64,000 nt of DNA. It comes from Sediminicola sp040566555 (GTDB taxonomy: Bacteria > Bacteroidota > Bacteroidia > Flavobacteriales > Flavobacteriaceae). Positions 8,830-16,168 of the stretch are shown piece after piece (position 1 is the first letter of the stretch; every line of letters begins with the position of its first letter). The position numbers and the translations under genes were made by a program. Under the pieces are notes generated by a model. That model was not told the DNA's origin. It was given only the letters and a program-made list of their open reading frames with translations, and made no database searches. The stretch lies in assembly GCF_040566555.1 (NCBI RefSeq), contig NZ_JBEWYP010000002.1:434001-498000 (forward strand), written 5' to 3'.

Positions 8830-10044
8830 ATGATGGACGTACTTAAAATCCGAAAAGACTTCCCTATTCTACAGCGGGAAGTGAATGGAAAACCTTTGGT
8901 GTATTTAGACAATGCTGCCACTTCACAAACTCCCCAACAGGTGATAGATGTGATCGTGGATTACTACAGCAGGTACAATGCCAATATCCATAGAGGGGTG
9001 CATACGCTGTCCCAAGAAGCTACAGATGTTTACGAGCAATCCAGACAAAAAATACAACAGCATTTTAATGCCGCCCATCCCTACGAGATCATATTCACCT
9101 CAGGTACTACCCATGCCATTAATTTAGTGGCCAATGGCTTTGCCTCCCTTCTTAATAAAGGAGATGAAATTATGGTATCCGCGTTGGAGCACCACTCCAA
9201 TATAGTGCCATGGCAGATGCTGTGTGAACGCACAGGAGCCATATTAAGGGTAATTCCGATGGATCTTAATGGGGAGTTGATGATGGAAGAATATCATAAA
9301 CTGCTAACCAATAAAACAAAACTTGTCTTCTGTAACCACGTGTCTAACGCCTTGGGAACCGTAAACCCAATTGTGGAAATCATTAATGCTGCACATAATG
9401 TAGGAGCCGCTGTTCTGATTGATGGAGCACAGGCAGCACCACATATTAAAGCTGACGTTCAGGAGTTGGATGTAGATTTCTATGTGGTATCTGCCCATAA
9501 ATTATGCGGACCTACCGGGGTTGGCATGTTATACGGAAAAGAGGAATGGTTAAAAAAATTACCACCATATCAAGGTGGAGGGGAAATGATTGCTGAGGTA
9601 AGCTTTGAAAAGACCACCTATGCAGATCTGCCCCATAAATTTGAAGCAGGTACGCCAAATATCTGTGGCGGGATAGCTTTTGGAGCTGCCTTGGATTATA
9701 TGAATGGGATAGGTTTTGAAGCTATTGCTGCTTATGAGCATGAGCTATTGGAATATGCCACGAAACAGCTTTTGGCCATTGAGGGCTTAAAGATTTATGG
9801 GGAGGCCAAAGAAAAGACAGCTGTGATTTCCTTTAATATAGAAGGAATCCATCCTTATGATATTGGCGCTATTTTGGACAAATTAGGGGTGGCTGTTAGA
9901 ACCGGACATCATTGTGCACAACCCATCATGGATTTTTTCAAAATTCCAGGAACGGTTAGGGCCAGTTTTAGCTTTTATAATACCAAAGAAGAAGTAGATG
10001 TTTTAGTGGAAAGTGTAAAGCGCGCCAAAGCCATGTTACTTTAA
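8830..10044 (+). CDS. sufS: Cysteine desulfurase SufS
   Basis: PLP enzyme that takes sulfur from L-cysteine and hands it, as a persulfide, to SufE for Fe-S assembly. About 404 residues. The PLP lysine lies in SAHKLCGPTGVG, the active-site cysteine in RTGHHCAQP, and EHHSNIVPW and GAQAAPH are class II desulfurase marks. In-frame ATGs occur at 8818, 8830 and 8833. The -7 element at 8805-8812 makes 8818 unlikely, and MMDVLKIRKDFPIL resembles family N-termini, so I chose 8830. It has its own promoter and terminator, so it is monocistronic although it sits inside the SUF block. Confidence 0.94.
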   Translation: MMDVLKIRKDFPILQREVNGKPLVYLDNAATSQTPQQVIDVIVDYYSRYNANIHRGVHTLSQEATDVYEQSRQKIQQHFNAAHPYEIIFTSGTTHAINLVANGFASLLNKGDEIMVSALEHHSNIVPWQMLCERTGAILRVIPMDLNGELMMEEYHKLLTNKTKLVFCNHVSNALGTVNPIVEIINAAHNVGAAVLIDGAQAAPHIKADVQELDVDFYVVSAHKLCGPTGVGMLYGKEEWLKKLPPYQGGGEMIAEVSFEKTTYADLPHKFEAGTPNICGGIAFGAALDYMNGIGFEAIAAYEHELLEYATKQLLAIEGLKIYGEAKEKTAVISFNIEGIHPYDIGAILDKLGVAVRTGHHCAQPIMDFFKIPGTVRASFSFYNTKEEVDVLVESVKRAKAMLL

Positions 10045-10071
10045 TTTTCGAGTTAATTTTAGGAAATGGGC

Positions 10072-10113
10072 AAAAGAGCCTCAAAAAAAGTCAATTTTTT
10101 TTGAGGCTCTTTT
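10072..10113. terminator. Terminator after sufS
   Basis: A long stem AAAAGAGCCTCAAAAAAA / TTTTTTTTGAGGCTCTTTT around a short loop (gtcaa). It is symmetrical enough to work on both strands. Confidence 0.85.
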
Positions 10114-10127
10114 GTATGTTTAAACTT

Positions 10128-10163
10128 CACGGATTATCGATGAAATGCATCATTTAATCCGTG
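10128..10163. promoter_or_regulatory. Inverted repeat upstream of the M43 protease gene
   Basis: CACGGATTA (10128-10136) and TAATCCGTG (10155-10163) form perfect 9-bp arms around 18 bases. Those 18 bases contain a smaller dyad (GATG...CATC) and, on the minus strand, TTTCATCG. There is no T-run, so it is not a terminator; an operator or 5' structural element is possible. It is about 90 bases before the start codon. Confidence 0.4.
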
Positions 10164-10253
10164 GCATTTTGTGAAAAATATTTAACAATATGTGAATGAT
10201 ATGTTAAATAATTATATATTAGGCATCGATAACTGAAAAAACCAACTCAAATT

Positions 10254-11315
10254 ATGAAAAAAGTATTTTTAAGTTTTGCGGCCCTCGCAATGGTTCTAGT
10301 CTCCTGTGAGCAGGACCAAAATGATGCCAATCTTGACATTACTCAAGAAGTGCAGGTTGATATGAGCGATTTTACCTTATTGGTAGCAGATGATGATATC
10401 GCCGGGAAATCTGCCAATGCCGCAGACAAATGCCACTCCATGAAAAACTTGGAGTATCGCCTTCAAAAAAATCCAGGTCTCCAAAAGAAAATGTATGACA
10501 TAGAATACCAGACCAGAAAAGCCATTGCCATGAAAAATGGTAACGGTAAGGGTAAGCCAGGCGGTGGTGGTGGCGGTGGAACTCCTCCCCCAATATATAC
10601 CGGACCTGTTTCTATCCCGGTAGTGGTAAATATTATTGAGACAGTTGATGGGAATGTTACCCAGGCCCAGATCGATTCCCAAATAGCAATTCTTAACCAA
10701 GATTTTAACAACAACAACCCTAGAACAAGTAATGTGCCAAGTGAATTTGCAGGTTTGGTGGCTGATACTGATATCACCTTTACTTTGGCCAATGTGGTAC
10801 GTAAAGTGGATACCAGAACTTCTTGGGGTACCAATGATGCCATGAAGCTTTCTTCACAAGGAGGGATCGATGCTACGGACACATCCAACTTTTTAAACAT
10901 TTGGGTATGTGAAATAGGCGGCGGAATCTTAGGTTATGCCCAATTTCCTGGCGGATCTGCCACTACTGACGGAGTAGTGATAGGTACAGATTTCTTTGGT
11001 GAAACTGCTGCCGGAGGAATTTATGGTAAGGGGAGAACGGCCACTCACGAAGTGGGTCACTGGTTGAACCTTCGCCACATCTGGGGAGACGGTAGATGTA
11101 GACAAGATGATTTTGTAGCCGATACGCCTACTTCTGATGCACCAAACTACAACTGTCCATCTTACCCAACCGTAAATTGTCAATCAAATGATATGACCAT
11201 GAACTATATGGATTACGTACAAGATGATTGTATGTATATGTTCTCCAATGGTCAAAACGATAGAATGAGAGCTTTGTTTGTACCTGGAGGAGCAAGGGAA
11301 GGTCTTGTTAATTAG
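10254..11315 (+). CDS. Secreted M43 zinc metalloprotease (pappalysin-like lipoprotein)
   Basis: 353 residues. An N-terminal signal ends in the lipobox LVSC (Cys18), so it is probably a cell-surface or periplasmic lipoprotein. After a ~90-residue propeptide-like region comes a Gly7 linker (103-109) with PPP, then the M43 catalytic domain. The zinc site HEVGHWLNLRH gives H265, E266, H269 and H275, and the Met-turn is NYMDY (M319). Cys219, 282, 301, 309 and 326 fit the disulfides of ulilysin/pappalysin relatives. It sits between sufS and sufE, yet has terminators on both sides and is probably unrelated to Fe-S assembly. The substrate is not predictable. Confidence 0.88.
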   Translation: MKKVFLSFAALAMVLVSCEQDQNDANLDITQEVQVDMSDFTLLVADDDIAGKSANAADKCHSMKNLEYRLQKNPGLQKKMYDIEYQTRKAIAMKNGNGKGKPGGGGGGGTPPPIYTGPVSIPVVVNIIETVDGNVTQAQIDSQIAILNQDFNNNNPRTSNVPSEFAGLVADTDITFTLANVVRKVDTRTSWGTNDAMKLSSQGGIDATDTSNFLNIWVCEIGGGILGYAQFPGGSATTDGVVIGTDFFGETAAGGIYGKGRTATHEVGHWLNLRHIWGDGRCRQDDFVADTPTSDAPNYNCPSYPTVNCQSNDMTMNYMDYVQDDCMYMFSNGQNDRMRALFVPGGAREGLVN

Positions 11316-11332
11316 TCAACCAACCTTTAATT

Positions 11333-11362
11333 AAAAAGGCGCCCAATGTGGCGCCTTTTTTT
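11333..11362. terminator. Terminator after the M43 protease gene
   Basis: The stem AAAAAGGCGCC / GGCGCCTTTTT with the loop CAATGT, followed by a T-run. Confidence 0.88.
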
Positions 11363-11389
11363 GTAATATTAGGTGTTAATTTGAAAAGC

Positions 11390-11821
11390 ATGAAAGTATA
11401 TATATTATTACTGATATTGGTTCTTCCAACGATGGGATGTGCCCAAAGGACGGCAGATATCTCCCAATTAAAATCTATCAATTATACCGCCAGCACCCGG
11501 GGATTTTATCTGAATATTGAGATCAATGAGGAAAATATCATCGTGGAACGAAGCAGGGACAGCGATAGCTCTTCAAGCAAGCAATTGAGTGACGAAAAAT
11601 GGCAGCATTTAGTTACCCTTATCTCCGAATTTGATGTCCGCAAGTTGGATAAGATGGCATCCCCATCCAAAAAGAGTGAAGTGGACGCCGCAGCAATAGC
11701 CAATCTGGAAATTGAAACCCAAAACCATCTGTATTCTTGTTCCTTTGATCATGGTAATCCTCCTGAGCCCTTAAAGCGGTTGATGGAGTACATGTTAACC
11801 TTGTCTGAAAGTATTGAATAG
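11390..11821 (+). CDS. Small lipoprotein of unknown function
   Basis: 143 residues starting MKVYILLLILVLPTMGCAQ, a signal peptide with the lipobox TMGC. An upstream in-frame start at 11348 falls inside the terminator tail and is rejected. The mature part is a compact mixed alpha/beta sequence ending in an amphipathic helix (PLKRLMEYMLTL). I recognise no domain. The sequence YTASTRGFYLNIEI resembles short flavobacterial lipoproteins without assigned role. It lies just upstream of sufE but the sufE promoter lies at its 3' end, so any co-transcription is by read-through. Confidence 0.72.
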   Translation: MKVYILLLILVLPTMGCAQRTADISQLKSINYTASTRGFYLNIEINEENIIVERSRDSDSSSSKQLSDEKWQHLVTLISEFDVRKLDKMASPSKKSEVDAAAIANLEIETQNHLYSCSFDHGNPPEPLKRLMEYMLTLSESIE

Positions 11822-11844
11822 GTAGAAGAGTTATTGTACCTTTG
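11814..11844 (+). promoter_or_regulatory. Promoter of the sufE-sufT-DUF2480 operon
   Basis: TTG (11814-11816), a 20-base spacer and TACCTTTG (11837-11844): both elements of the Bacteroidetes housekeeping promoter at standard spacing, 14 bases before the sufE ATG. The -33 element lies within the 3' end of the preceding lipoprotein gene. Confidence 0.7.
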
Positions 11845-11858
11845 GGCAAAATTTAGTT

Positions 11859-12281
11859 ATGTCTATAAAAGAGATACAGGAAGAGATTGTAGATGAGTTT
11901 TCCATGTTCGAGGATTGGATGCAGCGTTATGAATATATGATAGAGCTGGGGAAATCCTTACCTATGATAGAGGAGCAATACAAGACCGATGACAATATCA
12001 TCAAAGGCTGCCAGAGCAAAGTTTGGGTACATGCAGAATTGCAGGATGACAAACTAGTTTTTACAGCAGATAGCGATGCCATCATCACCAAAGGTATCAT
12101 CGCCATTTTAATCCGTGTCTTTAGCAATCAAAAGCCAAAGGATATCATGGAGGCAGACACCCAATTTATTGATGAGATCGGCCTTAAAGAGCACTTATCG
12201 CCCACTAGGGCCAACGGTTTGGTCAGTATGATCAAACAATTGAAAATGTATGCAATAGCTTACCAAACACAATTAAGTTAA
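11859..12281 (+). CDS. sufE: Sulfur acceptor protein SufE
   Basis: Accepts persulfide sulfur from SufS on a single cysteine and passes it to SufB. 140 residues. The acceptor Cys51 lies in IIKGCQSKVWV, the family signature. The C-terminal part KDIMEADTQFIDEIGLKEHLSPTRANGLVSM is typical of SufE/CsdE. It begins a second SUF transcript with its own TTG/TACCTTTG promoter, and is followed at 43 bp by a DUF59 gene. Confidence 0.95.
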   Translation: MSIKEIQEEIVDEFSMFEDWMQRYEYMIELGKSLPMIEEQYKTDDNIIKGCQSKVWVHAELQDDKLVFTADSDAIITKGIIAILIRVFSNQKPKDIMEADTQFIDEIGLKEHLSPTRANGLVSMIKQLKMYAIAYQTQLS

Positions 12282-12324
12282 AAGGGTCCGGAAATCATCG
12301 GGTAACCCCTAAAAGGAAATAAAA

Positions 12325-12654
12325 ATGAGCGAAGAAACAACTGTAGATACCCAAGAATTGGGTGAAAAAATAGTCAGAGTAATAAAGACCATATATGATC
12401 CGGAAATTCCTGTGGATATCTACGAATTGGGATTGATCTATGATGTCTTTGTCAATGAGGACAATGAGGTTAAAATTTTAATGACCTTAACTTCTCCGAA
12501 CTGCCCCGTGGCCGAATCATTGCCTATGGAAGTCGAAGAGAAAGTAAAATCAATAGATGTTATTAAAGATGTAGAAGTAGAAATTACTTTCGATCCGCCT
12601 TGGACACAAGACCTTATGAGCGAGGAAGCCAAGTTGGAATTGGGAATGTTGTAG
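12325..12654 (+). CDS. sufT: DUF59/MIP18-family SUF protein (SufT-like)
   Basis: 109-residue single-domain MIP18 (DUF59) protein. The family signature is clear: IKTIYDPEIPVDIYELGLIYDV, then LTSPNCPVAESLP with the conserved cysteine, and ITFDPPWTQDLMSEEAKLELG. Members linked to SUF operons help Fe-S protein maturation. The name SufT is given by analogy with the Gram-positive protein and is less certain than the family. A good Shine-Dalgarno-like AAAGGAAAT precedes the ATG. It sits between sufE and the DUF2480 gene in one operon. Confidence 0.88.
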   Translation: MSEETTVDTQELGEKIVRVIKTIYDPEIPVDIYELGLIYDVFVNEDNEVKILMTLTSPNCPVAESLPMEVEEKVKSIDVIKDVEVEITFDPPWTQDLMSEEAKLELGML

Positions 12655-12681
12655 AAAGAAACTTTATTAAAAGCTTACCAA

Positions 12682-13185
12682 ATGTCTGAAATAGTAAACC
12701 GAGTGGCACAAAGTGCCTTGGTCACCTTTAACCTGGAAGATCACTACCCCAAAGGGGAGCGTATTCTCTTGGATATAAAGGACTGGTTGTTTGAGGGCTT
12801 TATTTTAAGGGAAAAGGAATTTAGGGCGGCCATCAGTAGTCATAACTGGGAGCAGTATAAGGATGCTTATGTGGCCCTTACCTGTTCCACGGATGCCATT
12901 ATACCTGGGTGGGCCTATATGTTGATTGCTACCGAATTGCAGCCACACGCCAAAAAAATGTTGATTGGTAACCTAGAGCAATTGGAGACTTCTCTCTATC
13001 AATCCATCATAGAAAAATTGGATCTGTCCGAGTATAAAGATAAGCCGGTCATAATTAAGGGTTGCAGTAACAAGCCTGTTCCTCCCAACGCTTATTTGTG
13101 GATCACTTCAAAAATGCAGACAGTAGCAAAAAGCGTAATGTACGGGGAAGCCTGCTCCTCGGTGCCCCTTTATAAGAGGAGGTAG
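12682..13185 (+). CDS. DUF2480 family protein of the SUF cluster
   Basis: 167 residues, no signal peptide, probably cytosolic. It belongs to DUF2480, a family I know mainly from Bacteroidetes SUF neighbourhoods; no function is established. It has exactly three cysteines, each in a motif that looks conserved: Cys68 in ALTCSTDAIIPGWAYM, Cys128 in IIKGCSNKPVPPNAYLW and Cys158 in YGEACSSVPLYKR. The last is followed by a basic C-terminus. KGC is also the SufE acceptor context, though that similarity may be chance. It is the third gene of the sufE operon (27 bp after the DUF59 gene), so a Fe-S or sulfur-handling role is an inference from position and cysteines. Confidence 0.85.
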   Translation: MSEIVNRVAQSALVTFNLEDHYPKGERILLDIKDWLFEGFILREKEFRAAISSHNWEQYKDAYVALTCSTDAIIPGWAYMLIATELQPHAKKMLIGNLEQLETSLYQSIIEKLDLSEYKDKPVIIKGCSNKPVPPNAYLWITSKMQTVAKSVMYGEACSSVPLYKRR

Positions 13186-13199
13186 AATACACATCAAGT

Positions 13200-13227
13200 T
13201 TGTTATAATTATCATTTCTTACCTTTG
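13200..13227 (+). promoter_or_regulatory. Promoter of the DUF3078 gene
   Basis: TTG (13200-13202), a 17-base spacer and TACCTTTG (13220-13227), 27 bases before the ATG. The exact -7 hexanucleotide core is shared with the sufS and sufE promoters. Confidence 0.6.
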
Positions 13228-13254
13228 TTGTCTTAACGATAAACACTGAAAAGA

Positions 13255-14187
13255 ATGAAAAAGATACTTATGGTCCTTGTGCTTGTTGCCGGGACAATGG
13301 GGACCTATGCCCAAACCGTGGAAGAACTTAAAGCAGAAATGAAACCGAAAAAGGATTCAGTAGCTGCCATCCAGTCCAGAATAAAGTCCATCCAGAGTAA
13401 GATTGATGCCATGCCAGGTTGGAAGATAGGAGCCTTTGGAACGATTGGAGCAACCATTTCAGAATTCAACAACTGGTATTCAAAGGGTATCCCTAATTCT
13501 TCAGCGGGGAACATTGGTTTTACCGTTAATTCCTATGCCAATTTAAAGCAGGATAAATTCTTTTGGAGAAATGCTGCCAATATTAATCTGAGCTGGGTTA
13601 AGATTGATGATACGGACGACCCAACGGATGATGATACATTTAGACAGGCCAATGATGTCTTTAACATCACATCCCTATATGGTCACAGATTGAACAAGAA
13701 GTTTGCTATCTCTACCTTAGGGGAATACAGGACCACGATCTTGAGCAACTTTAACGATCCTGGGTATTTGGATCTTGGTGTGGGTGCCACATGGACCCCA
13801 ATTGATGATCTTGTAGTGGTGGTACATCCTTTAAACTACAACTTCGTATTCAGTAAGGGCGACAATGTTTTTGAATCTTCCTTGGGTGCCAAGATCGTAG
13901 CGGATTATACCAGACAGCTGGGAGATATCAGCTTTAAAACCAACCTATCCGCTTTCCAAAGTTATAAGAGTGCTGATTTCTCCAATTGGACGTGGACCAA
14001 TTCCTTTGGTTATACCTTGTGGAAAATGATTGGGGTAGGGTTCGATTTTGGTTTGCGTAAGAACAAGCAAGAGGCCTTAAACTACGCCCTTAATAACCAG
14101 ACCCTGCCAGATCCTACACCTACCTTTGACACGGTAGATAATAAGCTGCAGACCTATTGGATATTAGGATTGAATTATTCCTTCTAA
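13255..14187 (+). CDS. DUF3078 domain outer-membrane-type protein
   Basis: 310 residues with a signal peptide (MKKILMVLVLVAGTMGTYAQ), then a short coiled Lys/Glu stretch and a C-terminal beta-rich domain of the DUF3078 type (IGATISEFNNWYSKG; RNAANINLSWVKID). Alternating aromatic beta strands and a terminal Phe (LGLNYSF) suggest an outer-membrane beta-barrel. No function is known. It has its own promoter but regularly follows SUF genes in Flavobacteriaceae as far as I recall. It ends before a strong terminator. Confidence 0.85.
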   Translation: MKKILMVLVLVAGTMGTYAQTVEELKAEMKPKKDSVAAIQSRIKSIQSKIDAMPGWKIGAFGTIGATISEFNNWYSKGIPNSSAGNIGFTVNSYANLKQDKFFWRNAANINLSWVKIDDTDDPTDDDTFRQANDVFNITSLYGHRLNKKFAISTLGEYRTTILSNFNDPGYLDLGVGATWTPIDDLVVVVHPLNYNFVFSKGDNVFESSLGAKIVADYTRQLGDISFKTNLSAFQSYKSADFSNWTWTNSFGYTLWKMIGVGFDFGLRKNKQEALNYALNNQTLPDPTPTFDTVDNKLQTYWILGLNYSF

Positions 14188-14202
14188 ACCATTTATACAT
14201 AT

Positions 14203-14233
14203 AAAAAAAGCCCTCTTAATAGAGGGCTTTTTT
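14203..14233. terminator. Terminator hairpin at the left end of unit A
   Basis: AAAAAAAGCCCTCT - TAAT - AGAGGGCTTTTTT. It can end the DUF3078 transcript on the plus strand and equally a minus-strand transcript coming from unit A. Confidence 0.9.
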
Positions 14234-14455
14234 AGTTTCGTAGGGTTCGCAAACTTGGGGTTTGTCTTTGGTTAAGTACAGATTTTGGGAATCGTGCACT
14301 TTATGATTAAGTATAGTTTTATTTGGGGTATCTATCTCTTAATTACAATGTAAAGATATGGTGAAAGCACAGTATTCACTTAATTTATGTTGTGAAGGGA
14401 GTCTATTCTGTTGTGAAATAATAAACGGTTTATTTTCTCCGATGAACGGTCCGCT
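14203..14455 (-). repeat. Non-coding unit A (possible sRNA gene), diverged copy of unit B
   Basis: First of two diverged tandem copies in the 693-bp gap between convergent genes. Landmarks shared with unit B: a GCCCTCT hairpin, CAGATTTTGGGAATC at 14279, GTTTTATTTGGGG at 14316, GTAAAGATATG at 14350 and CGATGAAC at 14440. Read on the minus strand it runs from a TTCATCG site to a TATCTTTA -7-like box 88 bases later, then ~150 bases to a terminator. That order is what a small RNA gene would show. No open frame of note. Confidence 0.5.
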
Positions 14456-14564
14456 TTAACTTAAAATGGGTTGGGATCAGTGCGTAAATGTAAGAATTGG
14501 AGTGTAGGACTATTTCAGGAAGAAAATAGCCAATGTCTGCTTTAATTCGTATTGAATATGAACC

Positions 14565-14850
14565 AAAAAAAAGCCCTCTGTAAAGGGCTTTTTTGATAGT
14601 CAAGTAGGTTTGAAAAATTTAGTTTGGCTCCGATAAACTACCGGCATAATTCTTTAAAAGTTCAAGTGCAGATTTGGGAATCATAACACTTTATTGCTAA
14701 AGCGATGGTTTTATTTGGGGATAAACACTATCACTTAATTTTTAATACATCGTAAAGATATGTCTTAAGTTCCTTCTGCCTAAATTTTTGATGTGAACCT
14801 ATTATAAAATGTGGTGTAACAATAAACTGTTGTTTTTTTTCGACGAACAG
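14565..14850 (-). repeat. Non-coding unit B (possible sRNA gene), diverged copy of unit A
   Basis: Second copy, offset 390-402 bases from unit A. It has CAGATTTGGGAATC at 14669, GTTTTATTTGGGG at 14708, GTAAAGATATG at 14752 and CGACGAAC at 14841. The distance from the TTCGTCG site to the TATCTTTA box on the minus strand is 87 bases, against 88 in unit A, and it also ends in a terminator hairpin. The stretch between the units (14456-14564) shows nothing else. Confidence 0.5.
14571..14594. terminator. Terminator hairpin at the left end of unit B
   Basis: AAGCCCT - CTGTAA - AGGGCTT with an A-run before it and a T-run after it. There is no protein gene between this and the previous terminator, which is part of why a non-coding transcript is suspected. 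Confidence 0.75.
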
Positions 14851-14880
14851 CACTTTTGTCCAATGGTATTTTCCGTCATT

Positions 14881-16092
14881 TTAGTACTCGTCCAATTGCT
14901 CTGGATACAAAAAGTTGTTATAAGGAAAACGGGTAACATGAATATCCCTTACCTCATCGTAAACCCTTTTTCTAAATTCGTCCAGATTTTCCTTGTTCAG
15001 GGCGGAGATGAATATGGCCTTGTCCCCAACCTTTTGCATCCAGGTCTTTTCCCATTCTTCCAAGGTGAAGTGTTTCTGGGTTCTTTCGGTCATTAAATCA
15101 TCGTCATCGATGGTTTCGTGATGGTACTGATCTATTTTGTTAAAGACCATAATGGTTCTTTTGTCCGCACTGTCTATTTCATCCAAAATCTTGTTCACAG
15201 ATTCTATATGTTCTTCAAAGGTAGGGTGGGAGATATCTACCACATGAAGTAGGAGATCTGCCTCCCTGACCTCGTCCAGGGTGCTCTTGAAACTTTCTAC
15301 CAATTGGGTAGGCAGCTTGCGTATGAATCCAACGGTATCTGTTAATAGAAAAGGCAAGTTGCCAATGACCACCTTCCGAACGGTAGTGTCCAAGGTGGCA
15401 AAAAGTTTGTCCTCTGCAAACACCTCACTTTTACTGATCACATTCATCAGGGTAGATTTCCCCACGTTGGTATATCCAACCAAGGCCACCCTTACAAGTG
15501 CTCCTCTGTTACCTCTTTGGGTTTCCATCTGCCGGTCAATTTTCAGCAGTTTCTTTTTTAGAAGGGCAATACGGTCCCGTACAATACGTCTATCCGTTTC
15601 AATCTCTGTTTCCCCTGGACCTCTCATTCCAATACCCCCTTTTTGGCGCTCCAAGTGAGTCCAAAGTCCTGTCAGTCTAGGCAATAGATATTCGTATTGG
15701 GCAAGTTCTACCTGGGTACGGGCGTAACTGGTCTGGGCGCGTTGTGCGAAAATATCCAATATTAGAGAGGTCCGATCCAAGATCTTACAGCGGAGTTCCC
15801 TTTCAATATTTCGTTGTTGGCCTGGTGAAAGTTCATCATCGAAGACAACGGTACCTATGTCATTTTCTGCAACGTAGGCCTCTACTTCCAATAGCTTACC
15901 ACTTCCTATATATGTTTTTGGATTTGGTACGTCTATACGTTGTACAAACCGCTTGGACACTTCCCCACCTGCGGTGTAGGTAAGAAATTCCAGTTCATCT
16001 AAATATTCCTTTACTTTTATTTCGTCCTGTTCCCTATGGATCACTCCAATAAGAACTACTTTTTCATATACAATTTCTTTCTTCTCTATCAT
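14881..16092 (-). CDS. hflX: GTPase HflX
   Basis: Ribosome-associated GTPase that splits stalled or stress-arrested 70S ribosomes. 403 residues. An N-terminal HflX domain (with FDDELSPGQQRNIE and the glycine-rich GGIGMRGPGETEIE near 152-165) is followed by the G domain: G1 GYTNVGKST (206-214), G3 DTVGFI, G4 NKID and G5 SAL. It lacks the long C-terminal extension of some homologues. The start is ATG 16092, with a TAGATTTG box 17 bases upstream. It converges on the DUF3078 gene across the non-coding units and is divergent from the next gene. Confidence 0.95.
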   Translation of the reverse strand: MIEKKEIVYEKVVLIGVIHREQDEIKVKEYLDELEFLTYTAGGEVSKRFVQRIDVPNPKTYIGSGKLLEVEAYVAENDIGTVVFDDELSPGQQRNIERELRCKILDRTSLILDIFAQRAQTSYARTQVELAQYEYLLPRLTGLWTHLERQKGGIGMRGPGETEIETDRRIVRDRIALLKKKLLKIDRQMETQRGNRGALVRVALVGYTNVGKSTLMNVISKSEVFAEDKLFATLDTTVRKVVIGNLPFLLTDTVGFIRKLPTQLVESFKSTLDEVREADLLLHVVDISHPTFEEHIESVNKILDEIDSADKRTIMVFNKIDQYHHETIDDDDLMTERTQKHFTLEEWEKTWMQKVGDKAIFISALNKENLDEFRKRVYDEVRDIHVTRFPYNNFLYPEQLDEY

Positions 16093-16108
16093 AGGATTAT
16101 ATAAAGTA

Positions 16109-16116
16109 CAAATCTA
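16109..16116 (-). promoter_or_regulatory. Promoter -7 element of hflX
   Basis: TAGATTTG on the minus strand is an exact TAnnTTTG match, 17 bases before the hflX ATG. No -33 TTG at standard spacing. Confidence 0.5.
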
Positions 16117-16168
16117 ATGAATAGTTGCCAAGCGATTTTCGTATTTTTAACCCAGAACATAAAAATGA

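Noticed and set aside
10463..10900. 145-codon minus-strand frame opposite the M43 protease gene
   Set aside because: Its Pro-rich block is the mirror of the poly-Gly linker; the plus-strand frame has the zinc site and signal peptide.
14188..14880. tRNA or other standard structural RNA in the long gap
   Set aside because: No T-loop GTTCRANYC with a matching acceptor stem, and no tmRNA or RNase P signatures. The interval is instead two diverged copies of a unit.
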